31,560 nucleotides of DNA from Phoronis australis (lineage: Eukaryota > Phoronida > Phoronidae). Position numbers and translations under genes: made by a program. How positions within the stretch are numbered: position 1 is the first letter of the stretch; each line of letters starts with the position of its first letter. The notes below the pieces were generated by a model. It made no database searches. It saw only the letters and a list, made by a program, of their open reading frames with translations, and was not told where the DNA came from. Of the stretch, positions 12,201-25,600 are shown piece after piece. Where the stretch lies: contig NMRA01000019.1 in NCBI GenBank assembly GCA_002633005.1, positions 1,603,927-1,635,486 of the forward strand, read 5' to 3'.

Positions 12201-15200
12201 AAACTCCAGATTCCATTTAGCAGTTCCGGGATGCGAATGTCTGACTGGCAAAACCCTGGCTAATATTTTGCTCTGGCCCACCTAAATAAAAATCCAGGAT
12301 CCGTCCCTGAAGTACATTGCAGCGAAATATACATGACACCGGCTGCAGTCGTTTTTTTCGGCTGTCACGAGTTGGATGAAGCGAAGTCATCTCGGTATCA
12401 GTTTGGTTTGGAGTTCATATGTATGACTTCATAATCCCATTTTTTCTCTCATTACATCTTATCTACCAGTTTCTGTCTTTGGAAAATAGCTGTTTTGTTT
12501 CGGATGTGCACAAATCGTGTCATTTTCTTCGCCAAAAGTTGAAGGCATTTATGTACAAAATATGGAGCCGATGAGTGCAAAATGGATAATGAATTTGAAA
12601 TTTATGGCCCCTAGAAAGACTTATTGACTTCCTGTATTTTATCGTAAAATAGCTCTTCGAGTTTTCGTTCCATGCTTGATTTGTACTGACTTTGGTCGAA
12701 CGTAAAACCTGGGGTATTTCGCTAGATGTCTTTTGATCAATTTGTTCATATTAATGTACTGTACATGTATATCTGCAAGTATGTGTCACTGTGTTGCTTT
12801 TTAGTTTAGAATGTTGTGTTCCAAATGTGTTCGTTCCCTTGTGAAAAACATTGTGGTTGATATCTTCTTTCTTCGATATTACAGACAATCTTATTCCTGG
12901 AAAAAAAGTAAACATTCAGATTCCTGATATAGTGTTGCATCTTTGAATTAACAAATAAAGTATGTGCTGGAATGCCGTACTAATACCGACAATTAAGAAA
13001 TAGATATTTTAATATATTTTAGTACTGAATTTGCCGGTTTACTTCATACTATTTTAGTCCTCTTAGCACTGTGTCATATAAACTTGATCAACAACCTTCT
13101 TGAAAATATGGCAGTTGAATTTGTTCATGCCTATAATTGTCAACTTTGAATCGCAATTAGATTGCTCTTGCGATCTTGTGTCTGCACGTTTTCCGAGTTC
13201 TTGTTTTTATTGATCTGTTACAATTCTCATTTTACAGGCTCTCATAATGATGCTGACGTTTACATCATTATGTGTTCCACCTGATGAGGTTGCCGATCGA
13301 CTCAGTGTTACCCTGACTCTTCTTCTGACATCAGTGGCCTTCAAATTTGTCGTTTCCCAGAGTCTGCCAACTATTCCATATCTCACCTTATTGGTAAGGG
13401 TGGCAAACAGCACTGCATTTTATTATGCGTTTCTCGTGTTCTGTGGTATTTGTCTGTAGGCAATCTTTTCCCCTCAGTTGCGTTAAGAAATGTGAAGCGC
13501 TAATATATGGATATTGTTCAGTTTTAACTCTAAGAAACGTCCCATGCAGTTAAGCTACCTGCATTGTCTATTCGCAATACATTTAGATTATACACGTAAG
13601 ACCCTACTTTTAGAGTAGTTGCAAATTTGCGTATTTTGCCCGCTGTGGCCCCAGTTCCCGGTCGTCCTTGCAAGATGAATGCAACTGCATTGTAGATCTA
13701 AAAAAATCAACCCGTCTGAATTGTTCGTCAAGTTTACGTCCCATATAAGCCTAAAAGTAGAGTTTCAAGTTAGTTTTGCCATACGGTAGCACTTCATGAG
13801 TTAAGAACTAAAGACAGTATTTTTTGTAATGTTTGTTTTTCAAAATGAACAATTGGTGCTGTAGTTGAAATGCAAGAAATCACGTCATTTAACTATAAAA
13901 AACTGCACAATAATCAGAAATCCCATTTTATCGTCGTCTAAGGCATTGCTTGTTATACTGTCCAAGTTTAAGTTGTTGAAGTTTTTTTGACATTACACTG
14001 ACAAATATCATGCCTTTCGGCTTAGGTCATAATTGAAAAAATAGGATATTTCAAATGTCTCTGCTTGGTTATTATTTACAGTCATCTGGATAATTTACTC
14101 AACTGGTTGTATAGATGTTATGCAACCTGTTTTGATTTCATAGAGGAAACAGCGTATCTGCGCTGCTTCTCTTGCAATATGCTGAAGTGGTCCACACGAT
14201 CAGCGTGCATGTCGCTCGGTCCTTGCTTTATGCGTGCCGCCAATTTGGATGTTTATTTTCTACCGAAAGTGGCGTCTTGTTTACCTCTGAAGAGGTACCC
14301 CATGGCGATTTCCCTACGGATGTCGGTGAGGTCCATGGGTTTTTTCTTTGACCATAGCAGGCCTGTAGGAAGGTTAAAATTATTGGGGGGGGCCCAAACC
14401 AATTTGACTTCGCCAACCTAGCCCCATGCTATCGCAACCCCCTCCCCCAGTTCTCTGGATGTCACCATATTTGTACCGACAACCCTCACCGCCTACGTCC
14501 GCCCTAGGTGGGGGTAATACCGGGGATGCAGCCATCACGATTTGAGTAACCGTGAATCAAAAAAGTTTCACGGAGAGTAAGAATGGCTCTAGGGCCAGCG
14601 CACTAAGGGGTAGCTGGGAGCTGCCTGAACTAATTATACCTGAGTTTCAACAGTGGATTCTTACCTATTCCTCTGCTCTGGGTGGAAGGTCACGGTTTGT
14701 TTTATTATGATAAAGTTTGGGGGAAAATTTTAATTTATTATGGCCATTCTTTGAACTAAGGTTTTGGAAAGGTGAGGGCCCGAGGTGCCTGGTATGAGTG
14801 TCTTTGTGGCCGTTCCAGAATCCCTAGATGAAACACTGCCGGTAGTCCAATTTGTTCTGGTTGCTGGGGGAAATGATACAGAGTGTGTCCCAAAAGCGAT
14901 TACACAATTTAACGTCTGAAGTTCAAATTCTGTTCCCGTTGTAAGTGATATTCTATGTAGACCTACTACACGGTTACTCCTTATTTTAAACGTAGCTGTG
15001 CCAGTCATGACGTGCTCCCTGCATGCACGCACCTGGTGGGACTCGGGGGACCCGAACGAGCCCTCCCCCCATTTGGTAAAGTGGGCAAAAAGGTCCGCCT
15101 CAAAGAAACAATAAGTCCAAGGAAAACGAGACAAAAGTCCACTAAGACAGGAATTCGGCGTACATGCATGCACAAGTTATAGCCCTGAAAAAGTCCCGTA

Positions 15201-18200
15201 TTGTATTTATGTTTCTTTTTAGTAAAAGGTCCATATTCACAAAAATTCGAGCTTCCCTATATTTTAGTCTGGGTGCCGCGTGTGTGGTATGCACAGGAAA
15301 TGCAAGCAAACGATTCAGTTTTGAAGAACAAAAATTCATTGCGCAATACTACTGGAAATTATAAACATCAAGAAAGTGCAAAGAGAACCTTTCCAATTTG
15401 ATGACCATTGACTTAGATTTTATTTGTTTAAGTACTTAAACGTCTTTTTCGATCTGCGGTTTGTAAACTTAAACCCAGTAATCTAGTTCCTAAGCCAAGA
15501 AACAATTTACTGTCATTCGAAGTGTGAGAACATTTTGGGACACTTTGTAGAGCTGTCCAAAATTCACCAATTTCCTTGAGACTTATTTCAGATAGACAAA
15601 AATCATTTAGTGTACTTTTGTATTTGGGGATATGATGATAGATCGAAATTTCCCAATGTCGGCCTGTAACTAAGTTCATTGAAGCATTATCATTTCTTAC
15701 AAGATTAGCTTCTAATTGCAAAAAATCAGTTGTTAATCAGTCCATTTTCATAGATACGTAAACATGTAAATCAGAAACCAACAATCAAATCCATGAACAA
15801 TGCGCTTACCTTGACTTAATTCCCTTTCAATCCTTTGTTAGTGAGTTTAAACAACAAAACTTGTACCGAAGTCTAAAAAGCAATGCATTTATTGTCATTT
15901 GAATTGTGAGTAAATTTTGGGGAGTGTCCACATTTCATCAATGTCCTTGAGAAATATTTTAGATAGGCAAAAAGCGTCCAAGTGCACTTTACTATACAGC
16001 TGTAGTTTTGGGGATCGGATTATACTTAAGAGTTTTTTCCATATTCAGGCTTCAATTAAATCCCCTGAATCGTACTAATTTATTATAAGACTAGTTTGTG
16101 ATTGCCAAGAATCGTCTATTAAACTGCCAGTTTTCGTAGATACATAAACATTGTAAGTCAGAAACCAACAAATTCGTTGATCAAAATGGAATGTTATAAG
16201 TATTTTCTGCAGGCTTGCTCGCAGATTTTTGACAAGAAACTGGAGGAAAATGGGAGATTAGGCATTCATGGTTTGCTCCTTTCCGAGGTACCTACATGTA
16301 TAACGGTTCACTAGTTGAACTTGGCCTCAGAAAAATTTGAAATATTTCTTTATCATAGCGAATATTTGCGTACACTCGTTCCACTTATGCATGGTCATCC
16401 CAATGCTAGCCTCGACAGCAGTGTTTTCCACATGTGGGAATTCGTTACGAACAACTCACAGTAACCATTTTCAAAAGGGATACTATTCTTGTGATACTAT
16501 GGGAAACAGTAACATTATTATATAACTAACCATCGGAAATAGTCCTGTTGTGTAGTTAATAAATAGCGGTCTTCACGTTCTTCAAAATTCCACCTTTTCG
16601 ATGGCAGTCAAACCTCTTGTATGTTTTCAAATTTTTTGATTGTTTGGGTCGAATGTCTTGATACTGGTGTGCTGTGCTCAAATGTTTTGTGTTTTTTAAT
16701 GAATTTGGAATCTCAACTTCCCCCGTAAAAACTGGTCGGTGTCGGATTTACATTGTATAGAGGGACTAAGGGACATTTCTCTGAACTGATTCACCGAGAG
16801 AGGGTCCTGTCTGAAATAGGACACCTTAATTATGAAAGGCTAAACATAATTAAGTTTGGAAAATAGTGACAGTTCATTCCTCCGTCTTATAGTCACAAGA
16901 TTTTGCAGGAAGTGACCTTCCTCAACATAAACGTTGGTTGCACGATATCACAAAACAGGAAACTAGAGGTAATCGAGTCCAACTTTGGGCTTTCTCTCCC
17001 TGAGTGGACCCTTAAGAATTTGTCAATAAAAACATAAAAACGTGGCCACTTGAATGTCATCAATGGCTTTCTTCAAGTGTGGGGCCCCTCAATATGAAAA
17101 TATCTATATTTTGAAAAGTCAAGAAATGAGCAGCAATTGATGATATCTGTCAGATCATCAATTTTTCTCAAATGATATACATGTACAATTCAAGGAAAAA
17201 GCGACAGTTGTCTCCGTTATCCCTTACGAAAGAGGGGCTTCTGGAAAATATGGTTTTTTAGTCTCAAATTTGACTTATTGAAATTAAAAATCCAGTAATT
17301 TAATACGCTCCGCAAAGCTGGTTTCGTTTTAATTTTTTTCGATTTTTTCAAAATATATGCATGAATCATTACGAGCACATTTTCAAGTACGTTTAGACAA
17401 CCTGTGTTGCGAAACTGGAGACCGCGTCCTCAAAAGTTAAACCGTGCACTGATACTGAGTTGTTAAATGTTCTCTTGAATTTTCTCTCCTAACTGCATTT
17501 AGCAGAATTTCTTTTCTCGACTGTCCCCCACGCGTATGTCGATTGCCACGGTTTAACCCTGACGCCTGAAAACTGTTTGGGGGGCCCACATCCTTAATTC
17601 AATGGAGTTCCCAAAAACTTCCAAGTTGCGCTAATTTCATCATTCCTGAGCTCACATTTACCAACACAGATGTCTCCGTAGCTGGGTGAAAACGTCGTAT
17701 TCATGACAATTTACTTGGATTTGAAAATATAATAAAAACACTAGTTCTTTTGTATTTATGGACACATAAATAACCAAAATAGTCAATAGCAACCACGTTT
17801 TATTTTTAATGCGTGGAAATTTGAATCTGTGACCATATACAGTACATGCATTTTTGATAGGTGAGCTCCTGTGATTTTACATGTAATATAATGGCAGATA
17901 AGCAAATGGTTTACAAGTCTATATTCATACATTTTAATCAAACGATTCTATTGACTACATCGATATGGCGACCGCTCAGGTTGGGCCACGCATGCGTGGG
18001 AGTTATTTGCAATGGTTTGTTCCGCCGTCTGTATTTGCAATAGAATTCACACTCATTAAAACTTTTTGCAGCTTTGCCGTTTTTTTTTTCAACCAAATTG
18101 CATAAGAGCCTTATCGTTAGAAAGCTCTTGATCAGTTCTTGATAGCTACAATGCACGTGTTACCAAAAGCTAAAGGAAATTAATTTAATTCATTTTACGT

Positions 18201-19612
18201 ACCTGACTGGTTTAAAAATAGGTTTCAACTCTAAAAACCAAAGGTGTTAGCAAAATACAAAAAACAGCTCGTAATAGTAACAGAAATAGCGAATCCTAAA
18301 CGAGTCCTGGGTTTATGACATAGGGAAAACCTCTTGGAAACTTCGTGAAATTCTCGAGGCTTGACGAGGGATTTTGACGAAATTTCCATGTGGTTTTGAC
18401 CATGTCATAAATCTGAGACGAGTGTAGGACTTGTTTCCTTACATGAACCGAAAAAACGATCTTTTTGCCGAAAAGTTCGACGTGTTTAAAACTTTCAACC
18501 ACATGACTCAACTTTTGTAAAAACTCGCTTACGCAATGTTACTTTTTGTTAATAGTGTTATTTTAATGGTTCAAAAGGTTTCTACATTATTAAGATAAAG
18601 GTTTTAAAATATGGATCCATCACGCTCTCTGTGCATAATTTAATCAGGCAATTTATCCAAAACTAAACACCTTTATAAATCATAATTAATTGGCAATTTG
18701 GTGCCAATTGACACAATTACATTATTCAGAAAAAATCACAATGCAGTGACATTTACGGAAAATTCGATAAAGTACTCCAAGTATCTATCCGAAATTAGCC
18801 AAACATCTATCACGTAGCTTTGAAATGCACTATGGATAGCTGATGACATTGGTTGTAGTGTAGAAATTGCCATAAACGTTAAGAAATAAACTCATTCCTC
18901 AGAAAGTCAACGTGAGTGATCCTGATACATGTTGTGTGTGTCATCGTACACAAAAGACATGAAAACACATTTGTTCAATTGTTATGTTAGTAAAGAAAGT
19001 CGACTCTGGAAAATAACAATATTCATAAAAAGAGACAATGTTATTTTGAACTGGTGTTGCATTGTTGTCATGGTCAACATTCAGGAAAGAAAAAACCAAC
19101 TACTGGTATGGAAACCGGGACCTCAGGATAAAAAACGGGATATCTGGGTCTTAGTAAAAACGTAAAGGTGAAATATTTGCTGCAAAATTCAAAGACATAC
19201 CGACAGCGTTTTCTTGTCGAACGGAAGATGTAACACCCAAAAATTCCCTACAGCGTTTTTTGATGTTTAATAATAGGATGGGCGATTGCAGGTGCCGTGG
19301 GAACCGATGTAGCGTGGGAAAATATAGTTATGTCACCTGCGAAACTAGGGAAGTATGTGGTATTATTTCAATTTGACTTTATATCAAAATCGATACAATT
19401 AGATGATGTGTCGGAAAAATAAAGAAGTGGGACAGTCCGCCAAGAGCGGGGCAATTAGTTGTGCGCTGACGGCAAAACGAACCACTGGGTGGCTTCCTTT
19501 GCGAGGTGAACATTTCATTTTCAATTTTTTTATCGAATTAACAACAGCAGCATCTGGGCAACAGGTAAAAAAATACACAAATGAATTTTGAAAACAGTTG
19601 ACAAGAGTAATG

Positions 19613-19661
<49 letters not shown>

Positions 19662-22600
19662 CATGCACAATTACACCACACACCTAAGCAGTTATGACTA
19701 ATTTTTCGAAAGTTACGTAAACACACCTGCTTTCACGACCTTCACTTTTCTGACTCTGACTCTGACTCTAGGCATTGTCCATCCACTGCGGGATGTAGCC
19801 CTTCCATTTTGTCCTGTCTCTTGCCGCTCTCATCCACGTTGTGCCTCTCGCCTTCATGATGTCATCTCTCCATCTGTCTTGGGGCCGTCCTCTTGATCTC
19901 TTTTCATATCTGGGTTGCCGCTCTGTGCATCTTTTTGTCCATCTGTTTTCCTGTGCTCTGGCGACGTGTCCGCCCAACCTCCATTTCCATTTCAGAATTG
20001 TCTTGATTAAGTCCATGACTCCTGTTTGTTCCCTTATCTCTGTGTGTGGAATCTTGTCTAGTAACTTTATTCCAAGCATTTTTCTCTCCATTGCTCTCTG
20101 TGTTGTTCTTAGCTTGGCAATATTCTGTTTTGTTAAGGTCCATGTTTGGCATCAATAGGTGATTGTGGGGATCATGCATTGGTCAAATACTTTTCTTTTT
20201 AGGGATATGGGTATGTTCTTATCTTCTTATCATCCAGTTCTTATTCGGATTTGTATTTCATTAGTCATACGGTTTCCCATTTGTGTCCCAGGTATTTATA
20301 TTGTGTGACTCTTTCAATGATCTTCTCCACCATTACCTATTCATCTGTTTCAAATTTTGTCATGTACTTTATCTTGTCCCTGTGTATCTTTAATCCCACA
20401 TTGTTGCTTTCTTAATTCAGTATATTTACATTTGTATCTAATTGTATTATGTCTTCTGTGCACAAAGCAACATCATCTGCAAATCTTAGGTCTGTTAAAT
20501 GTTCTCCGTCTATGTTTACTCCCCTTTGAAGGTCTGAAGATTTCAAGATTTCCTCCACTGTCAGTGTAAACAGTTTAGGTGAAATTGGGTCCCCCTGTCT
20601 AACTCCTCTCTCTATGTTTCATTTAAGCCAAATGTATTTTTCCGTGAATATATGTTAACATGATTGTAACACCCAAAAATGTATTGTTGAAAAATTCCTG
20701 GCATGCAGCAGTGGCGGATATGGGATATCACAAGGGGGGCCCAACATTTTGTCCGGCTGTAAGCATTTGCGCAAACCACGATTGTAGATGCGCATAGCAC
20801 CGAATGGGGGGAGGTCGGGAGGGGGGCTGTTTTTTCCTCTAAAAATCAATCATTTTCCTTGGTTCCTGAAGTATAATCCAAGAAAAACAGGCAAAAAAAA
20901 ACAAAAGAAAACGGGGAACGTTTCAAACTGGAAAAAATGCAAGTACTAGAGACTCGAACTCACGACCTGACGGATAGAGCGCGCGTGCTTTACCACTACA
21001 CCTCCACGACTCAGCTACTAAACTTATAACAAGAGACCTACATTGTACTTGTTTATGGTCCTCAGCGTTTGCGCGCGAAACCTACTTCTTTTTGTAATGC
21101 TTATTACACGTTTTATATTTTGTGCAATCGGTTCTTAACAAATTTGCTGTATTTAAAATAGTCTTCAAATGCCCAAAAGACCAAATCCGTTTTTTCGTGT
21201 TGGCAATAATGACGGGATTGCTTTGGAAATCGTCTTAAGTTAAGGTTTGAGAAAGAGAGAATTGTGAGTTTCTGAGTGATTCACTAAGGCTTCGATTAAA
21301 ATTCGCATCTTACCAGCAGCTTCTTTCTTTTCATCGTCACTCAGGTTCCATATTCTTTAAAAATTGTAGTAAATTTTCTTCATTGCACAGTGGAGCAGAC
21401 GACGGAAACGGAGTCGTAGTGCGCAGCGCCACTGCCGGTCGCCTGGGATATCGCTGGAGAGCCTATACTTAGCCATAGCTCCGTTACGAATGCGCCGTGT
21501 TCCGAATTTAACATTTGAAATTGGATCAGAGCCCCCCCCCAAACACTAAATTAAACTGCACACATTTAAATCTTGTTTCACCCGTATAATTTTAATTACC
21601 TGTTTTAATTAATAAACNCCCCCCCCCCTAAATCCACCAATGTGCAGTAGGATAGGTAGTCGAAAATGGCTCTACAACTGCAGCTGAAAAGGTATCAGAC
21701 GCCAAACTACTCCTGGCATCCTTCAGGACCACAGGTCGGAGCTTATAAAAAATGATCAGTGTATCTGTCGGGTTTGGTGATTAATTTTGCCGAGAAAACT
21801 CTAATTGTATTGAACTGTACCTCAGGAGTCTCGTTTAATGCACAATGATTAGAAAATTGAAAATGAAGTAGTGAAATTAGGCTTGATTTGACAACTACAG
21901 GTATCGATCAAAATTCAGTTGAGCAAGCAGCAGGAAATTCACAATGCAAACTCTCCTGGCTAGTCTCGGGGTCGCAAGCTGAAACAATAAAATGGATAGG
22001 TCTCGTGAAGCAATTGGTATTCCAGGGGTAGACTCCTATGTATTGACGGACCATGTTACACTATTTACAGCTGCTGTTGCCCCATGTGCGCACCAAGTGG
22101 GGGGCTTTGAGCCCTCCCGCCCATTTCGCGAAGTGGGCAAAAAGGTCCGCCTCAATGTAACGAAAATTTCGAAATAAGTAGAAAACGAGACAAAAGTCCA
22201 CTAAAAAGACATGAAATAACAAAATTCGGTGAATGCACAAGTCATAGCTCTGAACGTACCCCGTGAATCGTAGTAAAAGGTCCACATCTCAAACTTTCGA
22301 GCCAACCATTTTTTTAGGCTGAGTGCGCACATGTGTCTTAGCATCCGACTGTTTTGCCTGCATATTTATGCACTCTTTGGAAAAGATGAATGGCCCTAGA
22401 ACGAACCTTTTCACTTTGTGAGAAAATGTATCGCCAAACCACTCAAAACAATGCTAGCACCTGAGCCGTTGCCTTATACTCTAATTTATGATCGAGAGAG
22501 ACCCCTAAATACTTGTCGGCACTGGCATACAGTGTTATTCCTCGATAAAAATACATCACGCGTTTTTTATTAATAGCCATGTTCCATTTCCTACACCAGT

Positions 22601-25600
22601 AATATAACTTACCGCGTATTTAGTGATGTTTGTACATGTAAACTGGTTTCACTGCTTGAAATATACTAAGTTATCTGCATACAATAAACAACGCAAATTG
22701 AGTATAATATTTCAACAATCCCTACCTGGGTCAACTTAAACTTTTGAACGATGGCATATACTTTTTATTACTTGAATTATTTAAACTGTGTGTAAGTTGC
22801 ACGCAGCTCTGAACGATTGCAAAACGTTTTTAGTCATCCAGCGGCACGTGATGTTTTAAAAAATTTCCGAGCTATCGATTTTTATCTTATCACCTTTTCA
22901 CTTTTTCAGGACATATACGTAATCAGCTGTCTCTCCGTCCAAGTGTTGACGGCCGCCGAAAATGCTGTTGCTTCCTTGGTCAACGAACCAAAGTTCATTG
23001 ATACGATGTATGCTTACGTTGTCGGTGGCTGTTTGGTGATTCTCCACGTGGTTTTGACCATCGTTGTTCTTGTAAAAGTGAGTTGAGTATAGGCCTACAT
23101 ATGAGACGTTACGATAGGGTCGTTTGCATAGAAACAGTTACGATACGTTTGGCGTAAACAACAACTGGTTCTCGGCTGGGAAAATCCAACCAAACTCACG
23201 AGGTCTCGTACCCGACAATGTCTCGAGGCATCTTGTGAGATCTTGCTTTTCTGGCGAGACGCTGAACACAGATATTGCAATACCCGCCTTACCACAAGTC
23301 GCAACTGACTTAAAGATCTCTAATTATGCTTATTTCTACACGAAACTTCTAAGCGACACGAGACCTGCAATACTGATATGTCAGGGCCATTAGGTAACAT
23401 ACGCTTCTGCAGATAAGTTCGGGCATATATTCGAAGAATGCAATTTAGGGACCAAAATCAAATTCAACAATACTGCTGCCCAGAAGAATGTTTGAAATCG
23501 AATAATGTAACTTCGATTATATTAATATTCTATCTTGCGCACTTATTGAGACCAGGGCAGTCAAACTACGACAGTTTTGGTTTGTCAGTCCTCAAACATA
23601 GAAATTTATTGGTGGAAATTTACTTAGGTGGCAGTTTTGGCATACATATCCTGTGGTACTTGATAAAGCCTTAAGGGGCATGATCACATTTACAAAAAAT
23701 GTATGCTGGGAGTATTTGCGAAAACTTATATTATGAATAAACCCACTGGGCGTGTTCAAAGCTGATCTTATCTACAGGAAACCTCGATGCAATAATTTTG
23801 TATCCAATAAAACCTGGAAGTTTACATAGTCTGCAAATTCGCACACTGCTTCCTAACTTTAAAGTCGTTCGTCCGTAAGTAAATGAGGTTCCTTGTTCAG
23901 ACAGACGAGTAAAATCTACACGACGTCTCCCCGTTAAAGTTCACTTAATTCTTCAGGGTAAGTTCATAATTAAACGGTAGAGCACAAAAGTTGCTCCATC
24001 GTTTTTCTGAGGCTGTGTACACAATAGAGGTGGATTCATATAAACAACAACACAGCCAGCGCTTTATTTATATTTTCTTCTTTTTTGCTAACCGACTGCT
24101 GCTGTTACTAACAATGAAAATTTTCAACTTTCAACGCCGTAGTTAGTTTTAATACTGGGCGGAAAAAGAATGTTTCAGCGTTGATCACTGTCACGCATCT
24201 CTGTTTACTAATCCCCAAGTACAAGAAGCCTGCCATGAAATTGCGGGCGGTGTTGTAACTTCCCGTTGTAATCCTACACAGTAAGGCGTAATCATTATCG
24301 TCCGGAGAGATGTGCAATGTGGCACGATGGTAATGGCTTATCGTTCTATAATACCGTATTGTAAAGTCTTGTCTTATATATTAACAAGGTGTACCATTTA
24401 CGTGCCTTAAGATCGGTTTAAGTCTTGTTTGCTGTAGCGATATTTTGGATCATATAAAACACAGTGCCCCAATAAAACTGGCTGTTTATCCACCACCTAC
24501 GATTCGTTTCAACAAAAGTTTCCATTTCGGGTTGATTCGTTGCTGTATGTCCGGGAAATGTTCGCAATTACAGATGCGTCGAAGAAAATCTAAAATGAGA
24601 AAAATCACGGAGAAGTATCAGGAATATTGCAACAAGGTTGAGAAAAAGAAGGAGAAGGAAAATAGAAACGGAGACACAGGAAAGGCGGAGGAAGATGGAA
24701 TGAGAGTGCAGCCCAATGGAAGAGTTCCCAACTGCAAAACGATTAACGTAACCCAAGTTAGTTCCCAAATATGATTATCTTTAAGTTCAAGAATGCTGGT
24801 CAATCTTGCTGACAGATAAGTTTAACGAAGTGCATGTAGTTCATGTTCAATATATAATGGGTGTTCCTCACTGCTTCGTGCGGAGGTTAATTCATGATTG
24901 CGATGGTTTCCCTTGAATTTGTTAGGCATTGAGTTGAAAAAACTAAATGCAGTTCTGTTACCTCTGCTTCCTTGCATCCAGATCGTGTCGGCGATTTGTA
25001 GATGCTTTTTTATATGTATCCCTTAGAACGTATTTAAGTGAACGTACTGAAATGCAAATAGAACAGCTCAATCCCAGAAGACCGACCTCTCCACTATATT
25101 TAAAATTAATCTAACATCAGTTCAGCACTATATCTTCGCACACACAATGCAAATTAAACACAATCCGTTTGCCGTCGTTTCCCGATCAACCATTCCTATA
25201 GCTGAGCTGTGCATCCACGGGATTTTTAAGTACATGTACTCTAATCACACCGATAGTGTGTGTTGTGACAGAAGTTGACAGACGGCTTGTTCAGAATGTA
25301 TTCGTGGCTTTTTCCACAATGATTGTGGGTAATGTGCCGATTCGGCCAACAAATCAACAGGATTCTGTTACATCCGCGAATTAGTTATAATTATTCCTTA
25401 GAGAAACGCACTGTAGAATGGTTGGAGCTTGAAGGGATGTACAGACTGACTGATTAGCAAACAAATGATTTTTCTCTTAATTTGGCAACACCGACAGACA
25501 CTTACTATAAAGAGAGAGACTGAAAACCATATCTTGTCGTAGAGGGGAAGGGGGTCGTTTAGAAGTTAATTTGGTTAAACAATGGGTTTACTTGTAATAA

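Larger units (their letters stand above)
13394..22909 (+). other. 9.5-kb intron between M2 and M3 exons
   Basis: The donor TTG|GTAAGG at 13394 and acceptor TTTTTCAG before 22910 bound this intron. It holds the piggyBac relic, two family A MITEs, the tandem duplication, the CA microsatellite, the reverse-transcriptase fragment and the 934-bp element. Stretches 13394-14117, 16171-19228 and 21648-22082 hold nothing I recognise beyond the two small hairpins. Confidence 0.8.

Noticed and set aside
14730-15173. 147-codon minus-strand open frame
   Set aside because: Its recognisable part (EADLFAHFTKW) is produced by the family A MITE and recurs in copy 3, so it is not a gene.
18688-18709. Nuclear factor I site (TTGGC-N-GCCAA)
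   Set aside because: The spacer is eight bases where the factor needs five.
19399-19726. Minus-strand frames with long Cys-Val runs
   Set aside because: They are translations of the CA microsatellite.
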